A DNA stretch of 64,000 nucleotides from Xanthostigma xanthostigma (taxonomy: Eukaryota; Arthropoda; Insecta; Raphidioptera; Raphidiidae). Positions 48,801-57,177 of the stretch are shown in pieces. The notes below the pieces were generated by a model. The model saw nothing but the letters and a program-made list of their open reading frames with translations, did not search any database and had not been told where the DNA came from. The position numbers and the translations under genes were made by a program. Where the stretch lies: contig OY754472.1 of the NCBI GenBank assembly GCA_963575645.1, positions 1,550,001-1,614,000 on the forward strand. Reading direction: 5' to 3'. The first letter of the stretch is position 1. Each line of letters begins with the position of its first letter.

Positions 48801-51800
48801 CGTAACAATTTCTATGTATATACATTTTAAACAAAACACAACGCTGTAGCTTTGTTTGTCATTTCTGAAGATCTGTCAAAAAGAAATGAGTTGCTGTCAG
48901 GCATGCTTTGGTAAAATTAAATTTAAATTTTAAACTAAGTAACAAACGTGTCGCAGTCTAGTAACCAACCTAAACTAGAACCAAAGCTCATAGATTCGAC
49001 CCCGTTACTTCTGTAGTGTGTAGTGTTAAATACACAGTCTCTTTTTTCCAGAATGCTTTATACATGGTCGGCGGCTCCGTCGGTTTCTTTTCTGGCGACA
49101 TCAGAAATTTATCTGAGGACATGAGAGCACTTCGGCCAACAGTAACTCCAGCAGTACCAAGACTTTTAAACCGAATATACGATAAAGTACAAGCTGAAAT
49201 CAACAGTTCGTTCGTGAAAAAAGTTTTGTTTAATATGGCGATGAGTGCCAAAGAAAACGAAATTAAAAGGTGAATACAAAGTTTATGTGTAGGGGAGAAC
49301 GGGGTCAATTGTAACAATGACTATTTTAATGACATCAGCTACCAACAAAATGAGAAAATGATACTACTACTTACATTGAATTATTTAAATATCTAAAACC
49401 GTGTCTGACTGACTGATCTACCAACGCAGAGCTCAAACCACAGTACTGATTGGGACGAAATTTGGCACATAGCTATTATGACGTAGGCATCCACTAAGAA
49501 CAGATTTTTGTAAATGCAACCCCTAAAATGCATGGAGAAATCATATAAGATAGATGTATCAATTCGAAAATGCGCAGGATTACTCCTGTCAACAAATAAA
49601 TAAACACTGCTTTTTCAAAAACAACCCCTTCAGAGGGTAAAAAGTGGTAAATAGTCTAAAAATCAATATGGGTGTCATTTTCAAGGTTTGTCAGGACGTT
49701 GATCACGTGAATGTCATCAATTTATTAGGGGACTTTACGTCGAGAAAGGAGTAACTATGCCAAATATTGGGAAAGTTCCCGTGTTCGTGCGAAGCCGCGG
49801 GCAACAGCTAGTAAATTTATATTTCTGATACATTTTCAGAGGCATAATCCGCAGAAACAGTTTTTGGGACAAACTGGTGTTCAGAAAAGTACAAGAAGGC
49901 ATGGGAGGTCGGTTGAGACTAATGGTGGTCGGTTCAGCTCCTTTGGCAGGCAACGTTCTTACCTTTATCAGGTGCGCGCTCGGCTGTTTGGTGCGTATAA
50001 ATACTCGTGAATTTTTTTGAAATGCAAGAACTATGAGTTATTAATTTTTTTAAAATTTCTTTAAAGGTGGTTGAAGGATACGGCCAAACCGAATGTTGCG
50101 CTCCTGTAACTGTGACAGTCCAGGGGGACCATGTTCCCGAACACGTGGGACCTCCCGTAGCCTGTTGTTGTGTTAAATTGGTAGACGTTCCTGAAATGGA
50201 ATATTTCGCTCACATGGGTCAAGGAGAAGTTTGTGTCAAGGGCACAAACGTGTTCCAAGGTTATTTCAAAGATCCAGAAAAAACAGCTGAAACCATTGAT
50301 GAAAAAGGATGGCATCATACTGGCGATATTGGACAATGGTTACCGGTAAGCAAGTCCTCTGTAGAGACATTTCCTCAAAACTTTTCCTATGAATAGGTCA
50401 TATGCATGATTTTTTTTTATATTTTTAATAGATTATTTAGTCAACCATAATACGGAAAAAAATTGATAATCATTTAAAAATGTAATATTATCATAAGAAA
50501 AAAAATATTAAATTCCACATTCAAAAATAGACAGTTTAAACAATCGGCCATGTTCGCGGGCTTATGTGACGTCATGATATACGATGCATGCCAACCTTGA
50601 TGTCAAATTGTCAATGTTCTAAATGAAGTTTATTTGTTGTTTTCTCTAAATACTGACATAATCTTACTGTGAGACGACACAGTCGTCATGAAAACTGTTT
50701 TTGATATATACTCTGACGTCACGATGCTTTTTGAAAATTCGAAAGTAGCGCTTATTTTCTACATTTCTTTTTTATTATTTGTATTTTTTTCAGTGATTAG
50801 ATAAATAAAATAACCATTACGTTATGAGCAAGAACTAAAATATATTTCGAAATAAAAATTTTAACCAATTTGGAGTTTATGCATATGACCTATTGTAAAT
50901 AGGGGAAGTACAGACTCTCCGACTGTTATCTCTTAGCTTGAGATCTGAGCCTGTGACCTATCCATCAGTTGTACAGTGTTTTAAATACTCCTATGTTGAT
51001 AGTAGTGATGTGCCGGATATCCGTATCCGCGGATATCCGAGGGAGAAGAAAGATCCGTATCCGTTAGTTTTTGGCGGATCTTTTACCTTATTAATTTTCA
51101 ATTCATAGATGAAATTTTATATATATACCTAGGTGATTAGGTAATAATGAAAAACTGTTAAATTCCATTCAGATTATTTTTTATTTTTTAAAATCGTATT
51201 TGGCGCCTTTATATTGCAAACATTTAGTACCAATAGTACATAACTCAAAGGTACTAAAAAACTATCTTTATAATGAGATATTGCACATCGATGTTTGGAA
51301 AGAGACAATCTGTTATGAGAGTTAACTCTTAAAGAGGTTAATAACTTTTTCCCATAACAGATAGTCTCTTTCCAAAGGTCGATGTGCAATATTTACCGCC
51401 GCGTACTCTAAGAAAGTTAAGATCCATATCCGCGGATCTTGAAACCAAATATCCGTATTCAGATCCGTACGGATATACATTTTTAACGATCCGGCACATC
51501 ACTAATTAATAGTACGGGTCTGGAAAATGATGACGACCCAATGATGCAGGCATTGGCTGCAACATTGTAATGATTTTTATAATCGGTTTCAGAATGGAAC
51601 TTTGAAAATTATTGACCGTAAAAAGCACATCTTCAAGTTGTCTCAGGGAGAATATATAGTGCCTGAAAAGATTGAAAACATTTACATTAGATCTCAATAC
51701 GTTTCTCAAGTATTCGTCTATGGCGAATCACTTAAGGTAAGGTTATAAGATTTTAAACTTCAGATTAACCTAACTTTTAAACAAACTTTTGACGTGATAA

Positions 51801-54503
51801 CGTCTTATAAATTGATGAAACACCGGCTGCATGCACGAAAAAGTGTAACGTTCCGCCTGACCCTGTGCGTGCAAGCGAGAGCGCAGTATAAGCGATAGAG
51901 AGTCGGTAAAAATATAGTTTGACAGCTACTAAAATTTAGATTATGTATTATTAAATATGATATTCGAGCGGAATACGTTATCACGTAAAACTATCGTCCG
52001 TAAACCGACTTTACAGACAACCAATTTTTTTTTGTAACCTATACGCATTTTTTTATCTCTCCCAGATATTAAATTTTATAAAGATTAACATTAATTATCC
52101 GCCAAAATCGATGTAGGACATGCTTACCAAGTGCGTCACTACGAATTATTTGATTCCAAGATGAATAACAAAATACATTTAGCATCGTTATAACGACAAA
52201 CTCCTTAATTAAAACGTCGAAATTACTTAACTCTAGTTGGTTTACCTTGTTGCTCATTCAATGATACACTCTAAATAACGACACACCCACTCTAAATAAC
52301 GACAACAATACGTCATCATTAAACAATAAACAGTACTTGTTTGTTATTTTGTTACTTTGTTGTCGGCATCATGGGTACTGAACGATTCTAGGAAATTCGT
52401 TCTTTTGTTTGTTGGGATTATCTTTTATATTATGTTTGTTGGTCAGTTGTAAATTTTATATATTATGAGTAAATACATATTATTGTAAAAAAACATTAAT
52501 GGCCACAAAGTGAGTGTCGCTATATAGAGTTTACACTGTAAATGAAAATCTAATGAGGCCTAATCAAGGCTATTAGTGCAGGGCATAGTGGCGCATTCGT
52601 TTGCAAATTTCGTTTGGTTCGTAATTTTTTTTTTAAATGTCCAGGTGGCTCTCCTGATTATAACAGTGTAACATGACACTCAATATCTGTTGCCGTTATT
52701 GTTTAAACAACGAAAAATTGAAAATATTGCAAAATAAGTTTTTTTGCAAAAAATATTTTTTTTATATATTTTTCAGACTATTTTGAATCAAAAAAGTCCT
52801 TACACTCATTATCGTATCTTCAACCGGTGAATTTTTATGAATTTTTAAAAATTAAAAATCGTTGTAAATCGTGATTTTCTTGAATTAAATAGTACACCTG
52901 AAAAAAAAATACCGTGATTTCTATTTTTTTATTAAATATTTAAACTTTAATAAAAAAAATGGCGTAATCAGATTTCAAATATTTTATTAATTATTATGTT
53001 TATTATTCATAATAACAATATTATGCTCTTTACGCGCATGCACTTTAAGGATAGTAGTATTGTCATCTCACTCCCAGTCCTATGTATGACATTAGTAAGA
53101 GAGAGGCAGATGGTACGTTTCGACAAATTATTGCATATTGTTATTATGAATAATAAACATAATAATTAATAAAATATTTTAAATCTGATTACGCCATTTT
53201 TTTTATTAAAGTTTAAATATTTAATAAAAAAATAGAAATCACGGTATTTTTTTTTCAGGTGTACTATTTAATTCAAGAAAATCACGATTTACAACGATTT
53301 TTAATTTTTAAAAATTCATAAAAATTCACCGGTTGAAGATACGATAATGAGTGTAAGGACTTTTTCGATTCAAAATAGTCTGAAAAATATATAAAAAAAT
53401 TATTTATTGCAAAAAAACTTATTTTGCAATATTTTCAATTTTTCGTTGTTTAAACAATAACGGCAACAGATATTGAGTGTCATGTTACACTGTTATAATC
53501 AGGAGAGCCTCCTGGACATTTAAAAAAAAAAATTACGAACCAAACGAATTTTGCAGACGAATGCGCCACTATGCCCTGCACTATATAGACCAAAGCCTTT
53601 TTATTAATACAACAATTGAATTTTTCAGTCGTGTATAGTAGCTATTGTTGTGCCCGAAGTGGACGTTGTCAAGTGTTGGGCAACTGAGAATCGTATCCCA
53701 GGTACCCTAAGCGTACTTTGTGCGAATCAAGAAGTAAAACAACTCATTTTAGACGACATGATCTCCTGGGGAAAAGAAGCGGGACTCAAATCATTCGAAC
53801 AGGTATTTATAAATTGAAAAATATTATTTGCGTAATTTCTTAACTGGTCCGTCAAACGCGTGTTGACTGTAAAGCCTGCCATTATGCCGTAAGATAACAT
53901 ACTTACCGAAGATAGGAGTGGATTGTTTCACGCATGTTTGTTTTTGACGTCTTATAAATTGATGAAACACCGGCTGCACGCACGAAAAAGAGTAACGTTT
54001 CGCAAGCGAGAGCGCGATATAAACGATAGTCTCTCTCTTCTCGCGTGACGTCAGAGAGTAGTGTGCGTTCAACATTTTTTTCGGCTGTTCCAGCGAAAGC
54101 TACATCTGACAGATGGCCAGATAAATTATACGGTTTGTTAACCAATATATAATATATATACATTCTTTTAGATGTCTTTTATAAATTGCTTAAAAATATG
54201 TATTTTGCTTTGGTTGATCAAATTATTAGTCGGTAAAAATATAGTTTGACAGCTACTAAAATTTAGGTTATGTATTATTAAATATGATATTCGAGCGGAA
54301 TACGTTATCACGTAAAACTATCGTCCGTAAACCGACTTTACAGACAACCAATTTTTTATTTATAGGTTAAGGACATCTATCTACATCCTGATCCGTTCAG
54401 TGTACAAAATGGACTCCTCACACCGACACTAAAATCGAAACGTCCTCAAATTAAATCTTACTTCAAACCACAACTAGAAGATATGTACGTCAAGCTGGTT
54501 TAA
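27814..54503 (+). CDS. Acsl: Long-chain-fatty-acid-CoA ligase (ACSL1/5/6 type), 11 coding exons
   Basis: Activates long-chain fatty acids to acyl-CoA (ATP to AMP and PPi) at ER, mitochondrial outer or lipid-droplet membranes. Exons: 27,814-27,960 (acceptor at 27,805), 43,490-43,613, 45,376-45,645, 46,750-46,949, 48,597-48,797, 49,052-49,269, 49,840-49,990, 50,067-50,345, 51,593-51,736, 53,629-53,802, 54,366-54,503. All junctions are GT..AG and phases match, giving 681 residues, the usual family length. Residues about 8-28 are a hydrophobic anchor. Motifs: P-loop [11 protein letters not shown] (259-269), GYGQTE (441-446), [11 protein letters not shown] (518-528) with Asp524, IIDRKK (536-541), and LTPTLKSKR with the expected catalytic Lys659. 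Introns are packed with MITEs and Helitrons; intron 1 is 15.5 kb. Residue 266 is Asn where many homologues have Asp; this is not expected to harm activity. Alternative N-termini are listed separately. Confidence 0.96.
28300..28922. other. ACSL intron 1, no feature recognised
   Basis: The open frame continuing past the exon 1 donor (27,961) is intron read-through, because GTGAGT is used and exon 2 continues the protein. No repeat ends or RNA genes are seen here. Confidence 0.5.
28923..29132 (+). mobile_element. Foldback element with hammerhead-ribozyme-like core
   Basis: Outer arms AATAAAACAATTAAGTT and AACTTAATTGTTTTATT, and inner arms around TTAATTATCAAAATAT, are inverted. The right half holds a 23-nt piece missing from the left. 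It completes CTGATGA (29,037), a GCTG/CAGC stem, GAAA (29,059), CATATG and TC (to 29,070), flanked by ATAT/ATAT as a possible stem I. This is the layout of a type I hammerhead with a minimal stem III, except for one extra A after CTGATGA. Confidence 0.65.
29321..29335. repeat. Poly-C run
   Basis: Fifteen consecutive C in otherwise AT-rich intron DNA. Its exact length may be affected by sequencing. Confidence 0.9.
29511..30154 (-). mobile_element. MITE family E, long variant
   Basis: Starts AATTGGTTGTCTGTAAAGTC and ends in GCAGCCGGTGTTTTATCAAT; the last bases with GACGTTATCACGTC are missing. The interior is almost identical to 40,022-40,689 in inverse orientation, so the two arose recently from one source. 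30,155-30,585 holds nothing recognised. Confidence 0.85.
30669..31024. repeat. Palindromic H element with tandem tail
   Basis: Arms of about 95 bp meet near GGGGTGCTTTGTTCCACATT / GAGCGCCCCACGC and include AAAAAGCGTGGGG. The right arm end (about 60 bp, GATATAAAGCGTGTTTTTTAG) is repeated three times in tandem. A relative is at 47,541-47,771. Confidence 0.85.
31062..31150 (-). pseudogene. tRNA-Leu-like sequence / SINE head
   Basis: On the minus strand GCCGTGCGGTCTAAGGCAC matches the D-arm/A-box of type II tRNA-Leu, and GCAGGTTCTAATCCCGT is a T arm with a B box (one base off). A long variable region lies between. The acceptor does not pair well, so it is likely a SINE head or pseudogene. A-rich DNA follows at its 3' side. 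Confidence 0.5.
31338..31626 (-). mobile_element. Foldback family G, copy with 11-bp target duplication
   Basis: Starts CCAAATCTTTGATTAACG and ends in the complementary arm ..AATTTTATTTATT. TAGGGATATCC occurs on both sides (31,327-31,337 and 31,627-31,637). The core on the minus strand (31,456-31,487) is CTGAAGA, GATCC / GGATC stem, GAAACGTC. The variable-length duplication suggests target-primed retro-insertion rather than cut-and-paste. Confidence 0.75.
32594..32647 (+). mobile_element. Minimal family G copy (~55 bp) with 14-bp target duplication
   Basis: AAATCTTTGATTAACGTCTG through CAATAAATAAAATTTTATT, with only the outer arm left, is flanked by perfect 14-bp copies TTATCATAACTTGT (32,578-32,591 and 32,647-32,660). 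Confidence 0.8.
32658..32941. mobile_element. MITE family N, copy 1
   Basis: The ends CCACGAAGTCTGTAACCAGG and TAGTTACAGACTTTCG are imperfect inverted repeats. A second copy at 55,225-55,506 is in inverse orientation. The interior shares GATGGCGCTGTTATCACTAC and ATGACGCCATATTGGTTCAT. Confidence 0.8.
33112..33184 (-). tRNA. tRNA-Ala (AGC)
   Basis: On the minus strand: acceptor GGGGGCG pairing with CGCCTCC (one G-T), D arm GTAGCTCAGATGG.., anticodon loop CTTAGCATG with AGC, T arm with B box GGGATCGATACCC, discriminator A. A run of T follows on the minus strand (A run 33,095-33,103), the pol III terminator. There is no intron. It lies antisense in ACSL intron 1 and looks functional. CCA is not encoded, as expected in eukaryotes. 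Confidence 0.95.
33586..34318. mobile_element. MITE with nested inverted repeat
   Basis: The ends GCCCATATTCACCGAAC and GTTCGGTGAATATGGC are inverted. Inside, 33,910-33,985 and 34,065-34,140 form a second inverted pair (TTTAGTTTAAAAGTATTACG / CGTAATACTTTTAAACTAAA). Non-coding. Confidence 0.75.
34818..34925 (+). CDS. Acsl: Alternative first coding exon of ACSL (cysteine-rich N-terminus)
   Basis: ATG at 34,818 (context TCAACA, in-frame TAA at 34,758) opens 36 codons ending at a GTAAGA donor (34,926) in phase 0, the same phase as the ordinary exon 1. It can therefore splice directly to exon 2 at 43,490. The last residues, [15 protein letters not shown], align with [15 protein letters not shown] of exon 1, so both exons encode the same segment of the protein. 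The start differs: [11 protein letters not shown] (residues 6-16) has seven cysteines in place of the hydrophobic anchor, suggesting attachment by S-acylation or another localisation. The predicted isoform is 668 residues. DNA upstream (34,330-34,817) is not obviously repeated and may be a second promoter. Confidence 0.75.
34995..35075 (-). pseudogene. tRNA-like remnant
   Basis: The minus strand shows AGCTTGGTAGACCAG (A-box-like) and GGATTCGAATCCTACC (B box in a good T arm) at tRNA spacing, without a matching acceptor stem. Probably a SINE head. 35,080-36,025 holds nothing further. Confidence 0.35.
36029..36283 (+). mobile_element. Foldback family G, diverged copy
   Basis: Both arms are present (AAATCTTTGATTAACGTCTG at left; AAAATTGGTCGACGATTTTA at right). 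The centre reads CTCAAGAAGATCT..AGATCGAAACATC on the plus strand (36,171-36,202), a degraded hammerhead-like core. Confidence 0.7.
36335..36725 (+). repeat. ~147-bp tandem repeat, three units
   Basis: ACTTCCCGTTATCCGATT recurs at about 36,341, 36,489 and 36,636. Units also share GAAGTTCCGATGACAATACA and a Helitron-like CCTTTCCGGATTTCGTCCGG, so the array probably grew inside a Helitron. Confidence 0.85.
37159..37500 (+). mobile_element. hAT-type MITE, copy 1
   Basis: The ends TAGAGCTGTAAAAG and TTACAGCTCTA are inverted and flanked by perfect 8-bp duplications ATTGTTAC (37,151-37,158; 37,501-37,508). The interior is full of CGTTACT/AGTAACG repeats. A related copy is at 59,830-60,144 in inverse orientation. 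Non-coding. Confidence 0.92.
37783..38311. mobile_element. hAT-type MITE with TCCCG-rich ends
   Basis: The ends CAGCGTTGCCAG and CTGGCAACGCTG are perfect inverted repeats with the duplication ATTAAGAC at both sides (37,775-37,782; 38,312-38,319). The subterminal parts repeat GTCCCG/CGGGAC in both orientations. Confidence 0.93.
38608..38950 (+). mobile_element. Helitron 5' part, truncated
   Basis: ACAAAGTCCCCCGCCGCGTC and GCGATAAACTCAAAAACTAC match 7876-7990; the later part (GATGATTGTTGAAGATGTCG) matches 8990-9170. No 3' hairpin is present. 38,950-40,020 has no recognised feature. Confidence 0.6.
40022..40689 (+). mobile_element. MITE family E, complete long copy
   Basis: Begins TTTGACGTGATAACGTC and ends ACTTTACAGACAACCAATT. 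The interior matches 29,511-30,154 almost base for base in inverse orientation. The two sit about 10 kb apart in ACSL intron 1. Confidence 0.88.
40690..41840. other. Intron 1 DNA with an unclassified repeat
   Basis: 40,780-41,060 resembles a widespread insect repeat (CAGACAAACAGACTAACAG, GTACCGTTCCCCACTTGTGG) but ends are not defined. 41,741-41,836 is repeated at 52,331-52,435 (TACTTGTTTGTTATTTTGTT..GTTGTCGGCAT). No exon is supported. Confidence 0.45.
41842..42583. mobile_element. Two Helitron heads in opposite orientation
   Basis: A plus-strand head begins TCTATACTAACATATAAAGC (41,842) and runs to about 42,065. From there to 42,583 is a minus-strand copy of the same subfamily ending ..TATTAGTATAGA. 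The two 5' ends face outward and the 3' hairpins are missing. The minus copy carries the tRNA-Lys-like segment at 42,236-42,309. Confidence 0.7.
42236..42309 (-). pseudogene. tRNA-Lys(CTT)-derived sequence inside a Helitron
   Basis: The minus strand reads TTAGCTCAGTCGGTAGAGC, anticodon region GACTCTTAATCTCAGG (CTT) and T arm GTGGGTTCGAGCCCCAC, all as in a true tRNA-Lys. Only the acceptor stem fails to pair. It is the best preserved of the three copies. Confidence 0.7.
43010..43195 (+). mobile_element. LINE 3' end, 5'-truncated
   Basis: From 43,041 one frame reads [17 protein letters not shown] then stop, like the C-terminal tail of CR1/Jockey-type LINE proteins. A short 3' UTR with AATAAA and an (ATT)n tail near 43,180 follow. 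Confidence 0.6.
43760..43885. repeat. Perfect 126-bp palindrome
   Basis: 43,760-43,822 and 43,823-43,885 are exact reverse complements (63 of 63) with no spacer; the centre is TTGTGGCCACAA. It lies in ACSL intron 2, inside DNA that resembles the Helitron at 49,380-49,811 in inverse orientation. The nearby open frame at 43,921-44,139 belongs to that repeat. Confidence 0.97.
44772..45150 (-). mobile_element. Helitron with 79-bp internal tandem repeat
   Basis: CTAG (44,772) and GCTGCACCCGCGGCCACTCG mark a 3' end on the minus strand. Inside, GCCGTAAAATGTT recurs at 44,851, 44,930, 45,009 and 45,088, exactly 79 bp apart, with slightly diverged units (TAGTATAGCGTGTGTT). Confidence 0.75.
45254..45314 (+). 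mobile_element. Minimal family G copy with 14-bp target duplication
   Basis: The outer arm alone (AAATCTTTGATTAACGTCTG..TTTTATTTATTG) is flanked by AAGTTGTGTTTCAA at 45,242-45,255 and 45,315-45,328. It lies about 60 bp before ACSL exon 3. Confidence 0.8.
45665..46430. mobile_element. Pieces of MITE family D in ACSL intron 3
   Basis: 45,665-45,800 (CACGAGGCTGGTTTTGCCAC) and 46,350-46,430 (GTTCAGAGACAATAAACGTT) match the left and middle of the family D element at 11,164-11,440. DNA between has no recognised feature except a GTAC-rich microsatellite (46,058-46,089). Confidence 0.55.
46977..47535 (+). repeat. Tandem repeat, three diverse-length units
   Basis: CACCAATTTCCCGAAGTCTG recurs at about 47,070, 47,229 and 47,401; units also share GTATCAAGGACCGATGACAA and TTTCCCATTATCCTTATT. 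Units 1 and 3 include TGTCCGTAACGGAATCTTTG; unit 2 lacks it. Confidence 0.85.
47541..47771. repeat. Palindromic H element, copy 2
   Basis: Arms of about 90 bp (AAACACGCTTTATATCG / CGATATAAAGCGTGTTT) meet around TGGGCGCTCGATGTACGAAA. It is related to 30,669-31,024, with the central loop in the opposite orientation. Confidence 0.88.
47812..48331. repeat. Foldback element with ~130-bp arms
   Basis: The left arm ATACAGATTGTATCAAATCA and right arm TGATTTGATACAATCTGTAT continue through ATCGTCTCTGTCTTACACAC with few differences. The spacer is AT-rich and non-coding. A Helitron 5' end on the minus strand (TCTATAGTAATATTATAAAG, 48,345-48,459) follows. Confidence 0.85.
49380..49811 (+). mobile_element. 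Helitron in ACSL intron 6
   Basis: The body begins near GTGTCTGACTGACTGATC and the 3' end is CGAAGCCGCGGGCAACAG then CTAG (49,808-49,811) and T. It finishes only 28 bp before exon 7 (49,840), close to the branch-point zone. Confidence 0.65.
50392..50894 (-). mobile_element. MITE family O, copy 2
   Basis: The ends AATAGGTCATATGCAT and ATGCATATGACCTATT; the interior is the reverse complement of 13,559-14,062 with few changes. It starts 46 bp after the exon 8 donor. Confidence 0.88.
51003..51504. mobile_element. hAT-like MITE with nested hairpin
   Basis: The ends TAGTGATGTGCCGGAT and ATCCGGCACATCACTA are inverted; the flanks GTTGATAG and ATTAATAG match at 6 of 8 bases. Subterminal GGATATCCG motifs recur. 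51,280-51,400 is a separate hairpin (TTGCACATCGATG..TGGAAAGAGAC and complement). Confidence 0.8.
51787..52030 (+). mobile_element. MITE family E, short copy
   Basis: Both ends are complete (TTTGACGTGATAACGTC and TTACAGACAACCAATT) with a reduced 244-bp body. Inserted 50 bp after ACSL exon 9. Confidence 0.88.
52574..53584. repeat. 1-kb foldback with ~440-bp arms
   Basis: The left arm from TAGTGCAGGGCATAGTGG to about 53,019 and the right arm from about 53,145 to CCACTATGCCCTGCACTA are nearly exact reverse complements. The spacer of about 125 bp includes TCTCACTCCCAGTCC. The element ends 44 bp before exon 10 (53,629). As part of the ACSL pre-mRNA it would form a very long hairpin. Confidence 0.92.
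53943..54357 (+). mobile_element. MITE family E copy abutting ACSL exon 11
   Basis: From GACGTCTTATAAATTGATG to TTACAGACAACCAATTTTTT, it matches 19,141-19,557 in inverse orientation. Only eight bases (ATTTATAG-like) separate it from exon 11 at 54,366, so the pyrimidine tract of this acceptor lies in MITE sequence. Confidence 0.88.
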
Positions 54504-54560
54504 AGTGTTGAAATAGTACGTGCATTGTTTTTTTGACGGACCCTAGTATTAGTAGACTTA

Positions 54561-54566
54561 AATAAA
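54561..54566 (+). terminator. ACSL polyadenylation signal
   Basis: AATAAA lies 58 bp after the ACSL stop codon and is followed by a T-rich stretch. This implies a very short 3' UTR. No stronger candidate is nearer. Confidence 0.7.
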
Positions 54567-55220
54567 TACAGATTTTTTTATTATGAGATTAAACTTTCTT
54601 GTTGGTATTTGAATTGTATAATTTAAAAAAAAGAGGAAAATTAAAAAAATGACTGTCGTTATTGAAACTGATGCAATAAAATATGATCATATTGTATAGA
54701 AACTGTTTTTTTGATAATAGATTCGAATTGTTTGATTAATTCTTTTTAATTTAATTTAAAAATTGGCGCGGTTTTAGAAAATGAATTTTTGTCGGGTCTT
54801 TTGATTTTTACGCGACTATAGCGAAGCCAAAAGAAGACATTTGTATCTTCTAGAGCTTAAACGGCTGGACCGATTTTTATACTACGTTTTAGCGCACGGA
54901 AATGTGCTCTGATACTGTCAGGTCGAGAATTTCATTAAGATTTTTTGCGGCCTGCGCACCCGCTGAAACCGCGCTTGGGAAAAAACGTAAAAAAATATTA
55001 ATAAAATAATAGATATTTAACAAACAGTGTTTAAAATGCAAAATTCGTTCACTATAGACACTAGAAATATGTACACTACTAAATACTTTTAGGAACTGTA
55101 TATTTATAAAGAAAATTAAAAACGAAATTCAATGCAAATAAACAGTATCGAACTTATAAGAAAAGTATCAACGAAAATTGTGTTTACAGTTTTGTTTATA
55201 CAGGGCCGGCTGTAAGTTTA
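54567..55220. other. Intergenic DNA, no gene
   Basis: 54,820-54,990 (GCGACTATAGCGAAGCC, CCTGCGCACCCGCTG) has the flavour of a Helitron-like repeat, but its ends are not clear. Confidence 0.4.
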
Positions 55221-55224
55221 CTAG

Positions 55225-55506
55225 TTCCCACGAAGTCTGTAACCAGGAGACTCAGCTCGAGCTTAGCGATGGACCGATAACTGTCGCATGAACCAATATG
55301 GCGTCAGTTGCTGGGTAACGCACACACGTTCATGGCTTACATGCGTGAAGTGTCTGTGAAGTTAAACAACTTTGGTAACTATGGCGAGAACAGGCGGGAA
55401 GAACCGAAGTTTTCCCATGTAGTGATAACAGCGCCATCTCGCGTGCGCCAGAAAACGGTCCGTCTCGAAACACAACAAGCGTAGTCTCCTGGTTACAGAC
55501 TTCCAG
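55225..55506. mobile_element. MITE family N, copy 2
   Basis: Ends CCCACGAAGTCTGTAACCAG and CTCCTGGTTACAGACTTC. Inverse orientation to 32,658-32,941, better preserved. A Helitron 5' end (CTATACTAATATTATAAAGA) starts at 55,511. Confidence 0.85.
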
Positions 55507-56271
55507 CCTATACTAATATTATAAAGAGGTAAGGTTTTGTAAGTTTGGATCTAGGAGGTAATCTCCGAAACTACTAAATTAAACACACCACTAAATTAAA
55601 AACATGAGACTTCGCTGATATTTTTCTTTACAATAAACTGTTGTTTTGCATTTTGTTGTAAGCCTAATTAGTTACAAAATACACACGTTGTTTATTTAAG
55701 TTATATATAATGAAATATTTAAATTGTTTTAACGCAAAAAGTAATAAATTTGATCTAAACTAAACGAAATAATGGATTATACGTGTTTTCTATAATTTTT
55801 AATTTAGGTTTGACTCTAAATTTCTGATTACTGAAACAAATTTCGGGTTGTATTCATCGAAGCAAGTAAAATGTAATGTTTAACTAAGTATACAGATATA
55901 TTTTGCTGGTTTTTATTTAACTGGGCTCAGTAAATATAACCCTCATAAAGTAAAGGTGATAGGACATCAAAACAGGATTAAATAAAAAAAAATGTCGTTA
56001 TTTCGTCAAACTGAAAGGTAATTTTAACAAAGTATTTATCGCGTAATTTTTCTCCGCAGATTTTTATTTCGTAATAATTTTGTGTATATATAACCTACAA
56101 ATACAATTTAATTTGTGGTCTTAGGGCTCTCAGAGTAAAAAAATGGACCATAACCAGGCAGAGGCAACAGGGGACGGAAGGAGGGCTCCAGAAAGATCGA
56201 AAAAATTCGCATTAGATTAAAAAAAATTTGAAAAGTAGTTTGACCCTGCAGGCCATCCCTGTAACTTCCCG

Positions 56272-57134
56272 CTATTTTCGAGTTCAAAACGCTCAAAAAT
56301 ATGTCAAATATAGCAAGAAGTTTATTTTTTAGCTCTTCGAGCTCAAAAAAAAACACTTTGTTACGAAATTTTCGTTCACGATATCTCATGAACAAATGAA
56401 GCGATTTTGATGCGATTTGCGGCAGTCGACGCAATTTTTTAACCTTAAAAAGTAATTTTATACAGAAAAATCGATCTCATAGGAATTTTACGAGAAATTT
56501 AAAAAAAAACACTTTTTAAAAATTTTTCGTTCACGATATCTCGTGAACAAATGAGCCGATTTTGATGCGGTTTGCTGCAATCGACGCAGTTTTTTTAACC
56601 TAAGAAAGTAAATTATTACAAAAAAATCGATTTGATAAGAATTTTACGAGTAATTTTAAAAAATTACTTTTTTCCTAATTTTTCGTTCACGTTATCTCAT
56701 GAACAAATGAACCAATTTTGATATGGTTTGCGGCGATCGACGCAGTTTTTTTAGCTTAAGAAAGTAATTTATTACAAAAAAATCAATCTGATAACAATTT
56801 TAAGAGTCATTTTAAAAAAACACTTTTTTACGATTTTTTCGTTCACGGTTTCTCGTGAACAAATGAACCGATTTTGATGCGGTTTGCGGAAATCGACGCA
56901 GTTTGTTAAGGAGAAGAGCTGATTAGTTTTTGGAATTAATCGGTTTAGTAGTTTAGAAAATTTTTTACAAAAACAAATTTTTAAAAATTTTTGAAACTTG
57001 TTTTTTTAAGATTTCTCAAAATTTTTTGGGCCGAATCGTTTCAAATTTTCAGGAAGTCTAAGTTCACCAAGATCACGTCAGATGCCGCAAACCACGTTTC
57101 AGTCGGACACTCCGTTCAAAAGATATAAAAGGTT

Positions 57135-57177
<43 letters not shown>

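Noticed and set aside
53824-54163. Minus-strand open frames of 83-86 residues
   Set aside because: They lie within a family E MITE; nearly the same peptide appears in the copy at 19,418-19,630, so it is repeat sequence.
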